From an uncultured Sphingomonadaceae bacterium (GTDB lineage Bacteria; Pseudomonadota; Alphaproteobacteria; Sphingomonadales; Sphingomonadaceae): 64,000 nt of DNA. Below are positions 42,724-52,908 of this stretch, in pieces. A program made the position numbers and the translations under genes. A model generated the notes under the pieces. The model was not told the DNA's origin, made no database searches, and saw only the letters and a list, made by a program, of their open reading frames with translations. The stretch is from assembly GCA_938050045.1 (NCBI GenBank), contig CALLJS010000014.1:1-64000 (forward strand). The letters are read 5' to 3'. Numbering within the stretch: position 1 is the stretch's first letter; every line of letters begins with the position of its first letter.

Positions 42724-43326
42724 ATGTTTGATATAGCCCTGCAAAAATATCTTAAACCTGCGGTTCATAAAATAGGTGAAATATTAGTATCATTAGGAAT
42801 TAGTGCAAATATAATAACTATTACAGGCGCATTATTGGTGGCCCCTGCGGTCTTTGCTATCGGGCAGAAAATGTATATGCTTGGCCTATGTTTGATAGCG
42901 ATGAACCGTATTATTGATGGGCTGGATGGCGCAGTGGCACAGATTAATGGGCCGACACAATTTGGCGGATATCTGGATAGCCTTGCCGATTTCTTTTTTT
43001 ACGCAGCCATTCCGCTTGCCTTTGCATGGGCAAATCCTGAAAATGCAAAATGGGCGGCTCTATTGCTCGCAAGCTTCATGGTCACAGGGGTTAGCTTTTT
43101 GGCCTTTGCGGCCATTGCCAACGACCAGAAAACAGCCGATGAAGGGCGCGGCCATAAATCATTCCTCTACACTATCGGTTTGATGGAAGGCGCAGAAACC
43201 ATCGTCACCTTTGCGCTGATGTGCTTTTTTCCTGCCTATTTCGCATGGATTGCTATCGTAGCAAGCCTATTATGCGCTCTCACCATAGCGCAGCGGCTGA
43301 AAATGGCGGCTAATTTACTCGATTGA
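42724..43326 (+). CDS. CDP-alcohol phosphatidyltransferase family protein
   Basis: NRIIDGLDGAVAQINGPTQFGGYLDSLADF (DGxxAR-type ...GxxxD...D motif). Confidence 0.87.
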   Translation: MFDIALQKYLKPAVHKIGEILVSLGISANIITITGALLVAPAVFAIGQKMYMLGLCLIAMNRIIDGLDGAVAQINGPTQFGGYLDSLADFFFYAAIPLAFAWANPENAKWAALLLASFMVTGVSFLAFAAIANDQKTADEGRGHKSFLYTIGLMEGAETIVTFALMCFFPAYFAWIAIVASLLCALTIAQRLKMAANLLD

Positions 43327-43332
43327 GAATGT

Positions 43333-43365
43333 AAAAGGCAGCCCGAAAGCTGCCCTTTATATTTT
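43333..43365. terminator. Intrinsic terminator between convergent genes
   Basis: aaaaGGCAGC-CCGAAA-GCTGCCctttatattttt. Confidence 0.7.
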
Positions 43366-45509
43366 TAACCTAAACGCCACTTAAAGAATTTAGCGGCATA
43401 TTTTTGAAGCTTTTCTGGTTGGCGATCCAAACGATATTGGCCCGCTGCATATTTATTAGACTCGCTCCAAGTCGGATAACTATGCACCGTCGCCATAATC
43501 TTACCAAGGCCCATATTATGGCGCATGGCTAGCGTAAATTCGGTGATAATTTCACCCGCATGGCTGCCCGCTATCGTTGCACCCAAAATTTTATCCTTAC
43601 CTGGCACGGTAAGCACTTTCACAAAGCCTATTGTCTCGCTCTCTGCAATAGCGCGGTCGAGGTCGTCCAAATGATAAATGGTCACTTCATAAGCTATATC
43701 TTGCTCATTCGCTTCTGCCTCAGTCAAACCGACGCTAGCGACTTCGGGGTCGGTATAAGTCACGCGCGGTAATACTCTATAATCCGCCTTAAACTTGCGA
43801 GCAAAGCCAAAGAGCGCATTAACGGCAGCAAACCATGCTTCATGCGCTGCGCTGTGGGTGAGTTGGTAATGACCCGCCACATCGCCCGCTGCATAAATAT
43901 GCGGCATGCTGGTCGCCAAATATTCGTCAACCACAAGGCCGCGATCAACCTCTACGCCAATATTTTCGAGGCCAAATCCATCCAAACGTGCACGGCGGCC
44001 TACAGCAATGAGCAAATCATTATGGGCCAGTTTAACCTCACCTTCGGGGCCTTTAATCATCAATGCTTTTTTACCTTCGCCGCGTAATGCTTGATGTCCC
44101 ACCAACACATTGACGCCATCTTCTTCTAGGCTATTTTTAATGATTTGCGCTGCATCGGCATCTTCTTTACCGAGCAAACGATCGGCCATTTCAACCAAGG
44201 TCACTTGCGAACCTAGACGCTGAAAGCTTTGCGCTAATTCACAACCAATCGGCCCACCGCCCAATATGGTAAGTTTTTTAGGGGCCGCTTTACGTTGCGC
44301 CATAGCATCCCACACAGTGTCGCTGGTGAGATAGGCTGTATCTTCAATAGCAGGAAGCGGCGGAACAAATGGGGCCGCACCCGTAGCCAAAACAAATGCT
44401 TTACTGGTGAGGCGCTGAGTCCCGCCATCATTTTTGGCAATTTCAATCGTCCAAGGATCAATGAATTTTGCATAGCCTTTGACCACATCAACACCAAGCC
44501 CAGTATAACGTTCTACGCTGTCATGCGGTTCGATGGCTTTAATCACATCTTGAACGCGCTTAATGACGGCTGGGAAATTCACCTTCGCGGTTGTTTTCTC
44601 AATGCCATATTTATCGCTATGGTTGACGAAATTGGCTATCTTCGCGCTTTTAATTAGAGCTTTTGAAGGAACGCAGCCCGTATTCAGGCAATCGCCGCCC
44701 ATTTCATTTGCTTCTACCAATGTCACATTGGCCTTTACCGCCGCTGCGATATAAGAAGAGACCAATCCGCCAGCACCGCCGCCAATAGCGATTAAATTAC
44801 GGTCAAATTTCTTGGGTTTTTTATAGCCTTTATAGGCTTTGTTACGCTTAAGAATGCTGAGGAAGAATTTTGCAATCCAAGGGAATATAGCCAAAATGAC
44901 AAATGACAAAATCAAATTGGGCGTTAAAATAGCCGCCGTTGATTCAATCTTTGATAATTCGGTACCTGCATTCACATAAACAATAGTGCCAGCCAGCATC
45001 CCCAATTGACTGATGAAAAAATAGGTCAGCGTATTAATTTTGGTCAATCCCATAACCAAATTCACCGCAAAAAATGGAACAGCGGGTACTAAGCGCAATG
45101 TAAAAAGATAAAAAGCTCCATCTTTTTCTAACCCTTGGTTAATCCCTTTTAAGCGATCACCAAATTTATCTTGCACCCAATCGCGTAGCAAAAAGCGTGA
45201 GCTTAGAAACGCCAAAGTAGCCCCGATAGTGGATGCAAAACTAACAAGGATCGTGCCGACGATTACATCGAATAAAGCCCCTGCTAATATTGTCAGAAAT
45301 GCAGCTCCTGGAAAAGAAAGCGCGGTTGCAATAATATAGGCAAGAGCAAAGCCACCAATGAATAAAGCCGGCCTATCTGCATAAGCGGCTTGAAAACTTT
45401 CTTGCTGCGATTTCATATATTCGAGCGATAAATAACTTCCCAAGTCATAATAAAAAAATGCAGCAACAGCAGCTATGATAAGGGTGAGCAGGATAAATTT
45501 CTTTGACAT
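43365..45509 (-). CDS. TVP38/TMEM64-like membrane domain fused to FAD-dependent pyridine nucleotide-disulfide oxidoreductase
   Basis: N-terminal about 230 aa TM domain with FPGAAFLTILAGALFD; then GGDCLNTGCVPSKALIKSAK redox motif and dimerisation domain. Confidence 0.88.
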   Translation of the reverse strand: MSKKFILLTLIIAAVAAFFYYDLGSYLSLEYMKSQQESFQAAYADRPALFIGGFALAYIIATALSFPGAAFLTILAGALFDVIVGTILVSFASTIGATLAFLSSRFLLRDWVQDKFGDRLKGINQGLEKDGAFYLFTLRLVPAVPFFAVNLVMGLTKINTLTYFFISQLGMLAGTIVYVNAGTELSKIESTAAILTPNLILSFVILAIFPWIAKFFLSILKRNKAYKGYKKPKKFDRNLIAIGGGAGGLVSSYIAAAVKANVTLVEANEMGGDCLNTGCVPSKALIKSAKIANFVNHSDKYGIEKTTAKVNFPAVIKRVQDVIKAIEPHDSVERYTGLGVDVVKGYAKFIDPWTIEIAKNDGGTQRLTSKAFVLATGAAPFVPPLPAIEDTAYLTSDTVWDAMAQRKAAPKKLTILGGGPIGCELAQSFQRLGSQVTLVEMADRLLGKEDADAAQIIKNSLEEDGVNVLVGHQALRGEGKKALMIKGPEGEVKLAHNDLLIAVGRRARLDGFGLENIGVEVDRGLVVDEYLATSMPHIYAAGDVAGHYQLTHSAAHEAWFAAVNALFGFARKFKADYRVLPRVTYTDPEVASVGLTEAEANEQDIAYEVTIYHLDDLDRAIAESETIGFVKVLTVPGKDKILGATIAGSHAGEIITEFTLAMRHNMGLGKIMATVHSYPTWSESNKYAAGQYRLDRQPEKLQKYAAKFFKWRLG

Positions 45510-45647
45510 GGTTTATCTTTCGCAATTATTTATAAAATAGTTACGCTGATAACCACGCTATCAATAAATATTGAATTTTCTTATTTATTTGCCGCCCTAA
45601 TATCATTTTTATATCATGAAGTAGAAATTACCATATAAATGGTGCGA

Positions 45648-46178
45648 TCAAAATGGGACGTCATCGTCCAAATCATCATCAAAACCACCCCCTGAATTTC
45701 CGCCCGATGAACCGCTTGTTTGACCCCAACTGCCAGAGTGTCCGCTTTGGTTTCCACCCTGATTATATCCACCAGATTGGCCACCGCCTGAATTTCCGCC
45801 CCAGCTATCACCGCCGCCGCCAGATTTTGCGCCATCGAGCATGGTCATAACCGCGCGCGGCCCTGATAAAACAACCTCGGTTGCATAACGGTCATTGCCG
45901 CTATTATCCTGCCATTTGCGGGTTTCGATTTGCCCTTCTAAATAGACTTTACTCCCCTTGCGCAAGAATCGCTCAGCAACGCCAGCAAGGCCCTCGGATT
46001 TAATCACGACTTGATGCCATTGGGTTTTTTCTTTTTTCTCACCCGTTACACGGTCATTCCAGCTTTCCGATGTAGCAACTGCGAGATTGCAGATCTTACC
46101 GCCATTTTGAAATGATTTAACCTCTGGATCTTTACCCAAATTACCAATGATAATGACTTTATTGACGCTTCCCGCCAT
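45648..46178 (-). CDS. ssb: Single-stranded DNA-binding protein
   Basis: [35 protein letters not shown]; Gly-rich linker and acidic tip [10 protein letters not shown]. Confidence 0.96.
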   Translation of the reverse strand: MAGSVNKVIIIGNLGKDPEVKSFQNGGKICNLAVATSESWNDRVTGEKKEKTQWHQVVIKSEGLAGVAERFLRKGSKVYLEGQIETRKWQDNSGNDRYATEVVLSGPRAVMTMLDGAKSGGGGDSWGGNSGGGQSGGYNQGGNQSGHSGSWGQTSGSSGGNSGGGFDDDLDDDVPF

Positions 46179-46224
46179 GATATAACCCCTTATATTAATC
46201 CTATTTGGTCGCTAATTTATAATA

Positions 46225-48123
46225 TTATCCCAAACCAAATGCTACTGCGCTCCAATACGTAGCTGCCGCTGCTACATAAGCAAGTGCAAATAAATATGTC
46301 AGCATAAAAATTGGCCATTTCCAGCCGTTGGTCTCGCGCCGTGTCACCGCTATCGTCGAAATACATTGCGGAGCAAAAACAAACCATGCCAAAAATGCCA
46401 ATGCTGTAGCGAGAGACCATTTGCCCGCCAATCTCTCACCCAATTGCCAAGAAACCTGATCTTCATTATCGCCATCAATAGCATAAGCCGTGGCCAATGC
46501 CGCCACAGCCACTTCGCGGGCCGCCATAGCGGGGATTAGGGCTAATGCTATATCGCGGTTAAACCCTATCGGTTGCACCACAGGTTCAATCGTGCCCGCA
46601 ATGCGCCCTGCAATGCTATAATCCACCTGCGACACCCCTGCATAGGCGGGATCATTAATCGGCACTTTGGGATAGGTCAGCAAGAGCCATAGCACCACGG
46701 TCGCGGTGAAAATTATCGTGCCAGCGCGGCGCAAAAACACCCATGCTCTTTGCCACAGGCCGATCAAAATATCGCGCGAGCGCGGCCATTGATAGCGCGG
46801 CATTTCCATCAAAAACCCCGCGCTTGCTCCTTTTGTCACGCTGCGCCGCAGCAATAAAGCTGCTAACATCGCGCCCAATATGCCGGCAATATAAAGGCCA
46901 AATAATATCAAACCTTGCAATCCAACACCGCCGCCAACATTTTGCGGCGGAATGAATGCTCCGATTATCATGGTGTAAACGGGCAAACGCGCTGAACAGG
47001 TCATCAGCGGTGCGATCAATATCGTTGTAAGACGGTCTTTTTGGTCGGATATGCTGCGCGTTGCCATAATACCAGGGATCGCGCAGGCAAATGACGAAAG
47101 TAGCGGGATGAAGCTATGCCCCGAGAGACCAACCAAGCCCATCAGCCGATCCATCACAAAAGCGGCCCGCGTCATATAGCCCGTGGATTCGAGCAGCAAT
47201 ATGAAGAAAAATAGAATTAAAATTTGCGGCAGAAAGACCAACACTGATCCCACACCCGCGATAACCCCATTGACCAAAAATGATTTGATAAACCCATCAT
47301 CCATTGCGCCATTCACAAAGCCGCCAGCGGTCTCAAATACCGCTTCGATAAGATCCATAGGCGGCCCAGCCCAAGCATATACCGCTTGGAACATTAAAAA
47401 CATAATCGCCAATAATATTAATATACCGCCAACCGGGTGCAGCAATATTATATCCAGATTTCGCGTCCATTCGCGCGTCAAAGTCTCGCGCACAATAGAG
47501 CCATTCGCCAATTTATTGGCTTCGGCCTTATAGGCCTCTCTTGCCGAATCAGAAATAATAGCCTGCAGACCATCATCATCAACAGCTTCAACAGCATTTT
47601 GCGATGATTGTGAATTGAGCAGCGTTTTTTGACAGGCATTTTTGAGAGCATCGAGGCCGCGCCGCCGCACCGCAACCGTTTCTATTGCTGGCATGCCCAA
47701 TTGATCGATCAAATATTGCGACGATAATTCCAAACCATCGCGCTCTGCCAAATCTGACATATTGAGGATCAAAATCATCGGTCTATTGAGGGCTTTTATT
47801 TCTAGAGCAAAGCGCAGTCCGCTCTCCATATTGCTGGCATCCAGCACCACGGCCAATATATCGGGACGGGCCTGCCCCTCTTGACGCCCCAAAATCACAT
47901 CGCGGGTGACTTGTTCATCGAGGCTGGTCGAATCAAGGCTATAAGCACCTGGTAAATCAAGCAGATCAGCCTGTGTATCGCCCAGTATTATTTTGCCAGC
48001 CTTGCGCTCCACCGTGACACCAGGATAATTACCAATTTTTTGCCGAGCACCCGTTAAAACATTGAATAATGCGCTTTTACCAACATTGGGATTGCCGACC
48101 AATGCAATGATAGGATTATCCAT
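46225..48123 (-). CDS. feoB: Ferrous iron transporter B
   Basis: MDNPIIALVGNPNVGKSALFNVLTGARQKIGNYPGVTVERKAG; Gate motifs. Confidence 0.96.
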   Translation of the reverse strand: MDNPIIALVGNPNVGKSALFNVLTGARQKIGNYPGVTVERKAGKIILGDTQADLLDLPGAYSLDSTSLDEQVTRDVILGRQEGQARPDILAVVLDASNMESGLRFALEIKALNRPMILILNMSDLAERDGLELSSQYLIDQLGMPAIETVAVRRRGLDALKNACQKTLLNSQSSQNAVEAVDDDGLQAIISDSAREAYKAEANKLANGSIVRETLTREWTRNLDIILLHPVGGILILLAIMFLMFQAVYAWAGPPMDLIEAVFETAGGFVNGAMDDGFIKSFLVNGVIAGVGSVLVFLPQILILFFFILLLESTGYMTRAAFVMDRLMGLVGLSGHSFIPLLSSFACAIPGIMATRSISDQKDRLTTILIAPLMTCSARLPVYTMIIGAFIPPQNVGGGVGLQGLILFGLYIAGILGAMLAALLLRRSVTKGASAGFLMEMPRYQWPRSRDILIGLWQRAWVFLRRAGTIIFTATVVLWLLLTYPKVPINDPAYAGVSQVDYSIAGRIAGTIEPVVQPIGFNRDIALALIPAMAAREVAVAALATAYAIDGDNEDQVSWQLGERLAGKWSLATALAFLAWFVFAPQCISTIAVTRRETNGWKWPIFMLTYLFALAYVAAAATYWSAVAFGLG

Positions 48124-48388
48124 GGCTAACATTATCCTCATCATTTTCTAACATAGCTTCTATGGCAATTGCAGCGGCCGTTTTTGAACGCATCGCAATG
48201 CTCATTCGCCCCACACGCACCGCAAGCGGGTCGCGCCAAAATAATATACCGCGATGCAGCGCCTCAATTATCGCACCAGATTCTATACCCAGCGCGCGCA
48301 AACGGCGGCCTTCATTATCCGAAATTTGCGTCCAATCGATGGAGGATATGCGCATTTTTTGGCGTAAGGGGAGTGTATCTAAATGCAT
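48116..48388 (-). CDS. feoA: FeoA domain protein
   Basis: EGRRLRALGIESGAIIEALHRGILFWRDPLAVRVGRMSIAMRSKTAAAI; immediately upstream of feoB. Confidence 0.85.
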   Translation of the reverse strand: MHLDTLPLRQKMRISSIDWTQISDNEGRRLRALGIESGAIIEALHRGILFWRDPLAVRVGRMSIAMRSKTAAAIAIEAMLENDEDNVSHG

Positions 48389-48398
48389 CTTGTCTATT

Positions 48399-48413
48399 TG
48401 CAACCGATTCGCA
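48399..48413. promoter_or_regulatory. Candidate Fur-type operator upstream of feoAB
   Basis: TGCAACCGATTCGCA, imperfect 7-1-7 palindrome directly upstream of the feoA ATG. Confidence 0.35.
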
Positions 48414-48460
48414 TTAACATCAAGGAAAGAATCGGCGCAAAAGCGACTATTGAAATATAT

Positions 48461-49171
48461 TTATTTTTCAGGATAGCGCAAACGGCCAATAAATCGCGAT
48501 AGGCTAGGTCTATTTTCTGTGCGCGATAAAAAATCAGCCTTGGCTTTTTCAAATTGCATCACATTATCAATCCGCCGATCAACAAAGGCCCGCGTATCAG
48601 CAAAATTTTCGCTATCGTCATTGATGAACCGCATCAAAATCGCTGTATATATGCTGCTTAATATCGCCCGTTTGGTATAATGATTATAATCAGTGGCCGT
48701 ATCGCCCGCCAATTTCCACATAATATCTGCGCTATTCCAACCTATTTTCATTCCAAGGCGTATATTCGCAGGAAGGGCCATTACAGATATAGCCCGCCGC
48801 TGCGCCTCTCTATGCGGTGCAGATATTTCTAGGCGTGCGATAAGCAAAGCGGTTATACGCTCGCGTATTTTCATGCTCTTCAGCGTTTCAGGGGGCAAAA
48901 GCCGCCGCATTTCATCATCAACAGAACTGATCCAGCTTTGCACCAATTGCATAGCAAGGCCGCCCTTCATATCAGAAGTTTCAAAAGCCAATTTGGCAAT
49001 ATCATACTCTACGCCTGCTTCATCGGCTGCCGATAATAAACAGGCCTCATTCCAGCCATCAAAAGCCGCATGTGCGGGCAATTTCGGCGCAAGAAAAGCG
49101 ATTATTTCATCCAATGTCATATCATCGGGTGATGGACTAATTTCTTGCAGCTCTTGTTTTGCTTGATTCAT
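48461..49171 (-). CDS. COQ9-family protein
   Basis: DGWNEACLLSAADEAGVEYDIAKLAFE and C-terminal TDYNHYTKRAILSSIYTAILMRFINDDSE. Confidence 0.87.
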   Translation of the reverse strand: MNQAKQELQEISPSPDDMTLDEIIAFLAPKLPAHAAFDGWNEACLLSAADEAGVEYDIAKLAFETSDMKGGLAMQLVQSWISSVDDEMRRLLPPETLKSMKIRERITALLIARLEISAPHREAQRRAISVMALPANIRLGMKIGWNSADIMWKLAGDTATDYNHYTKRAILSSIYTAILMRFINDDSENFADTRAFVDRRIDNVMQFEKAKADFLSRTENRPSLSRFIGRLRYPEK

Positions 49172-49253
49172 ATTCTTTAATTAGGCTATTTTGCTAAAAT
49201 ATCAAAATATAATCGCCAATATGCTGGCGTAACTATAAGTTAGAGCAGAGTTT

Positions 49254-50051
49254 ATGGATTTTATCACCAACAATATTGCGCTTATAATTCCAGCCACATT
49301 ATTTTCTATCTTGGCATTGGCAGAGGTTTTTTTTCCGCGCCGCCATAGAAATTTGCCGCGCAAATGGCGCTGGATTACGCATTTTATATTTTTGGGTACC
49401 AATAATATTATCGGTAAATTATTGGTATTTATCATCGTCATTCCTGCCGCCGCAAATTGGGCAGCAGACCAGCAATTTGGCCTATTCTATCTGATAAAGT
49501 TACCATGGTGGGTAGAGGCCGTAATGGCCGTAATAATATTGGATTTTGCGGTCTGGTTGCAGCACCTTATCATGCACCGCTATCCGCTATTATGGCGGCT
49601 GCACAGCGTCCATCATAGCGACCGCGATTTGGATGTGACATCAGCGTTGCGTTTTCATCCACTAGAACTCATCCTATCCACCCTCTATAAATCTGCATGG
49701 GTCGGGTTGCTTGGCGTACCGCTATTGGTTGCGCTATTTTTTGAAATTTGGCTCAATGCGTGCGCCATGTTCAACCATAGCAATATCAAATTACCCAATA
49801 AATTTGACCAAATAATGCGCCGCTTTATCGTCACACCCGATATGCATATTGTTCACCATACGACCAATATGGACGAACAAAATAGCAATTATGGTTTCGC
49901 GCTCAGCCTGTGGGATCATGTGTTTCAAAGTTATAATGACCAGCCAAGACAGGGGCATAATTCTTTGAGCATTGGACTGGTTGAGGCGCAAAATGAATCA
50001 CCCTCTAGGCCGATTTGGAGCCTATTACAGCCATTCCGTAGCGTTAATTAA
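49254..50051 (+). CDS. Sterol desaturase family protein
   Basis: HLIMHRYPLLWRLHSVHHSDRDLDVTSALRFHPLE...MHIVHHTTN. Confidence 0.9.
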   Translation: MDFITNNIALIIPATLFSILALAEVFFPRRHRNLPRKWRWITHFIFLGTNNIIGKLLVFIIVIPAAANWAADQQFGLFYLIKLPWWVEAVMAVIILDFAVWLQHLIMHRYPLLWRLHSVHHSDRDLDVTSALRFHPLELILSTLYKSAWVGLLGVPLLVALFFEIWLNACAMFNHSNIKLPNKFDQIMRRFIVTPDMHIVHHTTNMDEQNSNYGFALSLWDHVFQSYNDQPRQGHNSLSIGLVEAQNESPSRPIWSLLQPFRSVN

Positions 50052-50163
50052 CCGCAATAAGCCCTTCAATATATAAAGTTTTGATAATCTTGACCTGCGT
50101 CCTACTTTGGCGCACATTATGGGCAGTAATAGGGGCATTAATAAAGTCTGGGGAGAGAATATT

Positions 50164-52062
50164 ATGAAAAAATCTGCGCAATATATAGCAGTCGCTCTGG
50201 GAGTCTTAGCCATAGCAGGCTGCGGCAGCACAGACAAAGCCAAAGATTCAGGCCATGTTGAAAATAGCGAATATCCAGAACAAGTTTATTGGGGCGATAC
50301 TCATGTTCATACCGATAATAGCATTGATGCTTTTGGGTTTGGCAATAGATTAAACACAGAAGCCGCCATGCGTTTTGCCAAGGGTGAGCCTGTTACATCG
50401 ACCAAAGGCGTTGAAGCACAATTATCCCAGCCGCTTGATTTCATAGTGATTGCCGATCATGCTGCCGCGCTCGGCGCTACCAAAGCACTCTATAATGCGC
50501 CACGCATTGCGCTGTTGGGGAATGAATTTTTACTGCGTTGGTATGATATGATGCACGAGAGCGAAGCGGGCAGCTTGCGCGTTACGGCTGAGCTTATAGA
50601 TGGTGCAGCCAAGGGCACCTTACCCGATAGTTTTACCGACCAAGAATCCCAAGCAGAGCGGGTTGGTGAATTATGGGCCGAACATGGTAATATTATAGAG
50701 CGTTATAATGAGCCTGGTAAATTTACCGCCTTCATGGGGTTTGAATATACGCCAATGCCTAGTGGTGATAATCTGCACCGCGTGGTGATGTTTCGTGATA
50801 ATGCTGAAAAAGCTACGCAAGTCATTCCTTTTTCATCACAGCAATCTCTAGATGTCGAAGATTTATGGGCTTATATGAACGCTTATGAGAAAAAAACAGG
50901 CGGGCAAATGCTGTCTATCCCGCACAATAGCAATGTCTCCAATGGACAGATGTTTGCTATGAACAAATTTGATGGCAGCCCCATTGACGCAGCTTATGCC
51001 AAGACCCGCGCTTTACGCGAGCCTATTATCGAAGTCACACAAATAAAAGGCGATAGCGAGACGCATCCCTTTCTCTCGCCCAATGATGAATTTGCATCTT
51101 ATGGCGTTGCGGGCTGGGATAAATATAATTTGAGCGCGACTAAGCCTATGCCAGAATCAAGCTATGCGGGCAGCTATGCGCGTGAAGCATTGAAGCGCGG
51201 GTTATTATTAGAGAGCCAGACAGGTACTAACCCCTATAAATTTGGCGTAATCGGCTCCAGCGACACCCACACTTCTTTGGCCGATGTCCGCGAGAAGAAT
51301 TTCATTGGTAAACATACTGGTAACGAACCCAATGTAAAAGAACGCGCCTTAATGCCTCAAAATTTGGGGACGCGAGAAGGTCGTTTTGGGTGGCACTATC
51401 TGTCCAGTGGCTATGCAGGCGTTTGGGCGACCAGCAACACGCGCGAAGCGATATTTGACGCCATGATGCGCCGCGAAGTTTATGCCACCACGGGGCCGCG
51501 TATGCAGGTTCGCTTCTTTGGCGGGTTTGACTATAGCGCAGATGATATCAGCAATTTAGTCCCCAATGGTTATGCCAAAGGCGTCCCCATGGGCGGCGAC
51601 ATAAAGGCGCGCGATGGCAAGGCCCGCATTGGCAAGGCACCAACATTTTTAATATCAGCATTGATGGACCCAGAAAGTGCCAATCTGGATCGTGTTCAAA
51701 TCGTCAAAGGCTGGATTGATAGCAATGGCCAGACCAATGAAAAAATCTATAATATAGTGTGGGGCGGTGACAGAAAAATCGGCAGCGATGGAAAGCTCCC
51801 CGCCGTCGGCAATACTGTTGATTTAACCAAAGGCACATGGCGCAATGATATAGGGGCAGCCGAACTTTTGGCATTTTGGCAAGACCCCGATTTTGCAGCC
51901 GATCAAAATGCATTTTATTATGCGCGGGTTTTGGAAATCCCAACACCCACTTGGCCCGTTTATGATAGCATTAAATATGGATTTACTTTGGGGGATGACG
52001 TGATAAAAATCCAACAAGAACGCGCTTACACCTCTCCTATTTGGTATAATGCCAAAGGCTAA
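50164..52062 (+). CDS. DUF3604 lipoprotein (PHP-like putative metalloenzyme)
   Basis: Lipobox IAGC; YWGDTHVHTDNSIDAFGFGNRLN, LDFIVIADHAAALG, GVIGSSDTHTSL. Confidence 0.87.
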   Translation: MKKSAQYIAVALGVLAIAGCGSTDKAKDSGHVENSEYPEQVYWGDTHVHTDNSIDAFGFGNRLNTEAAMRFAKGEPVTSTKGVEAQLSQPLDFIVIADHAAALGATKALYNAPRIALLGNEFLLRWYDMMHESEAGSLRVTAELIDGAAKGTLPDSFTDQESQAERVGELWAEHGNIIERYNEPGKFTAFMGFEYTPMPSGDNLHRVVMFRDNAEKATQVIPFSSQQSLDVEDLWAYMNAYEKKTGGQMLSIPHNSNVSNGQMFAMNKFDGSPIDAAYAKTRALREPIIEVTQIKGDSETHPFLSPNDEFASYGVAGWDKYNLSATKPMPESSYAGSYAREALKRGLLLESQTGTNPYKFGVIGSSDTHTSLADVREKNFIGKHTGNEPNVKERALMPQNLGTREGRFGWHYLSSGYAGVWATSNTREAIFDAMMRREVYATTGPRMQVRFFGGFDYSADDISNLVPNGYAKGVPMGGDIKARDGKARIGKAPTFLISALMDPESANLDRVQIVKGWIDSNGQTNEKIYNIVWGGDRKIGSDGKLPAVGNTVDLTKGTWRNDIGAAELLAFWQDPDFAADQNAFYYARVLEIPTPTWPVYDSIKYGFTLGDDVIKIQQERAYTSPIWYNAKG

Positions 52063-52098
52063 AGCCGTCTATAATCAATTCATAAGGACGTTCAGTCA

Positions 52099-52908
52099 GT
52101 GCATAAATTGCTAAAAGAACCTTTGGTCCATTTTTTGGCTGGGGCGGTGCTAATCTTTGCTTATTTTTGGTTATCTGGGGCGAGCCGCGATCCATCTAGC
52201 TATGCAATAAATATTACAGCCAGCGATATTGATCGTATTGCCGCCGATGCTATGCGCACATCAAAGCGATTACCCACCCACGACGAAATATCCGCATTAA
52301 TCGATCAAAATATACGCGAAGAAATTTTATATCGAGAAGCCTTGCGGCTTGGTTTAGAGGATGGCGATGCTATTATAAAACGGCGATTGGCCAATAAAAT
52401 GCGCAGCCTCAACAATGCTGATATTGGCGAACCTAGCGACAGAGAATTAGAAGAATTTATCGCGCAAAATCCAAAACAATATCAAGACTCTTATCGCTAT
52501 GCATTTAACCAAATCTATATCGGCCGATCATCAACCAAACAACAGCAGCAAAAATGGCTCAATGGTCTGCGCCATGGGAATATAAAGCCTGATGATATAA
52601 GGGTCAGCCTGTCTCTCGACAGTCAGCAAAAATTGGCAGATGAGGCCGATATTAGGCGCAAATTTGGCAAAAATTTTATCGATTCTCTTCACCAATTAGA
52701 GACGCACCAATGGACAGGGCCCATTGAATCTGGATTTGGGCAACATTTTATTGCGATATATGAAAAGCAAGCCGTTGTTCATAAAATTGACGATATACGG
52801 CAACGCGTAACCAATGATTGGCGCGCCGCCCAAATAGAGCATAATGAAAAAATTGCCTTTGATGAACTAGCCAAACATTATGCCATAGAAATCGCACCCT
52901 TCAAATGA
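52099..52908 (+). CDS. Peptidyl-prolyl cis-trans isomerase (PpiC/parvulin-like), membrane anchored
   Basis: EIREEILYREALRLGLEDGDAIIKRRLANKM; N-terminal TM; C-terminal parvulin-like segment. Confidence 0.75.
   Translation: MHKLLKEPLVHFLAGAVLIFAYFWLSGASRDPSSYAINITASDIDRIAADAMRTSKRLPTHDEISALIDQNIREEILYREALRLGLEDGDAIIKRRLANKMRSLNNADIGEPSDRELEEFIAQNPKQYQDSYRYAFNQIYIGRSSTKQQQQKWLNGLRHGNIKPDDIRVSLSLDSQQKLADEADIRRKFGKNFIDSLHQLETHQWTGPIESGFGQHFIAIYEKQAVVHKIDDIRQRVTNDWRAAQIEHNEKIAFDELAKHYAIEIAPFK

Noticed and set aside
48693-49166. 157-aa plus-strand ORF
   Set aside because: Antisense shadow of the COQ9-family gene
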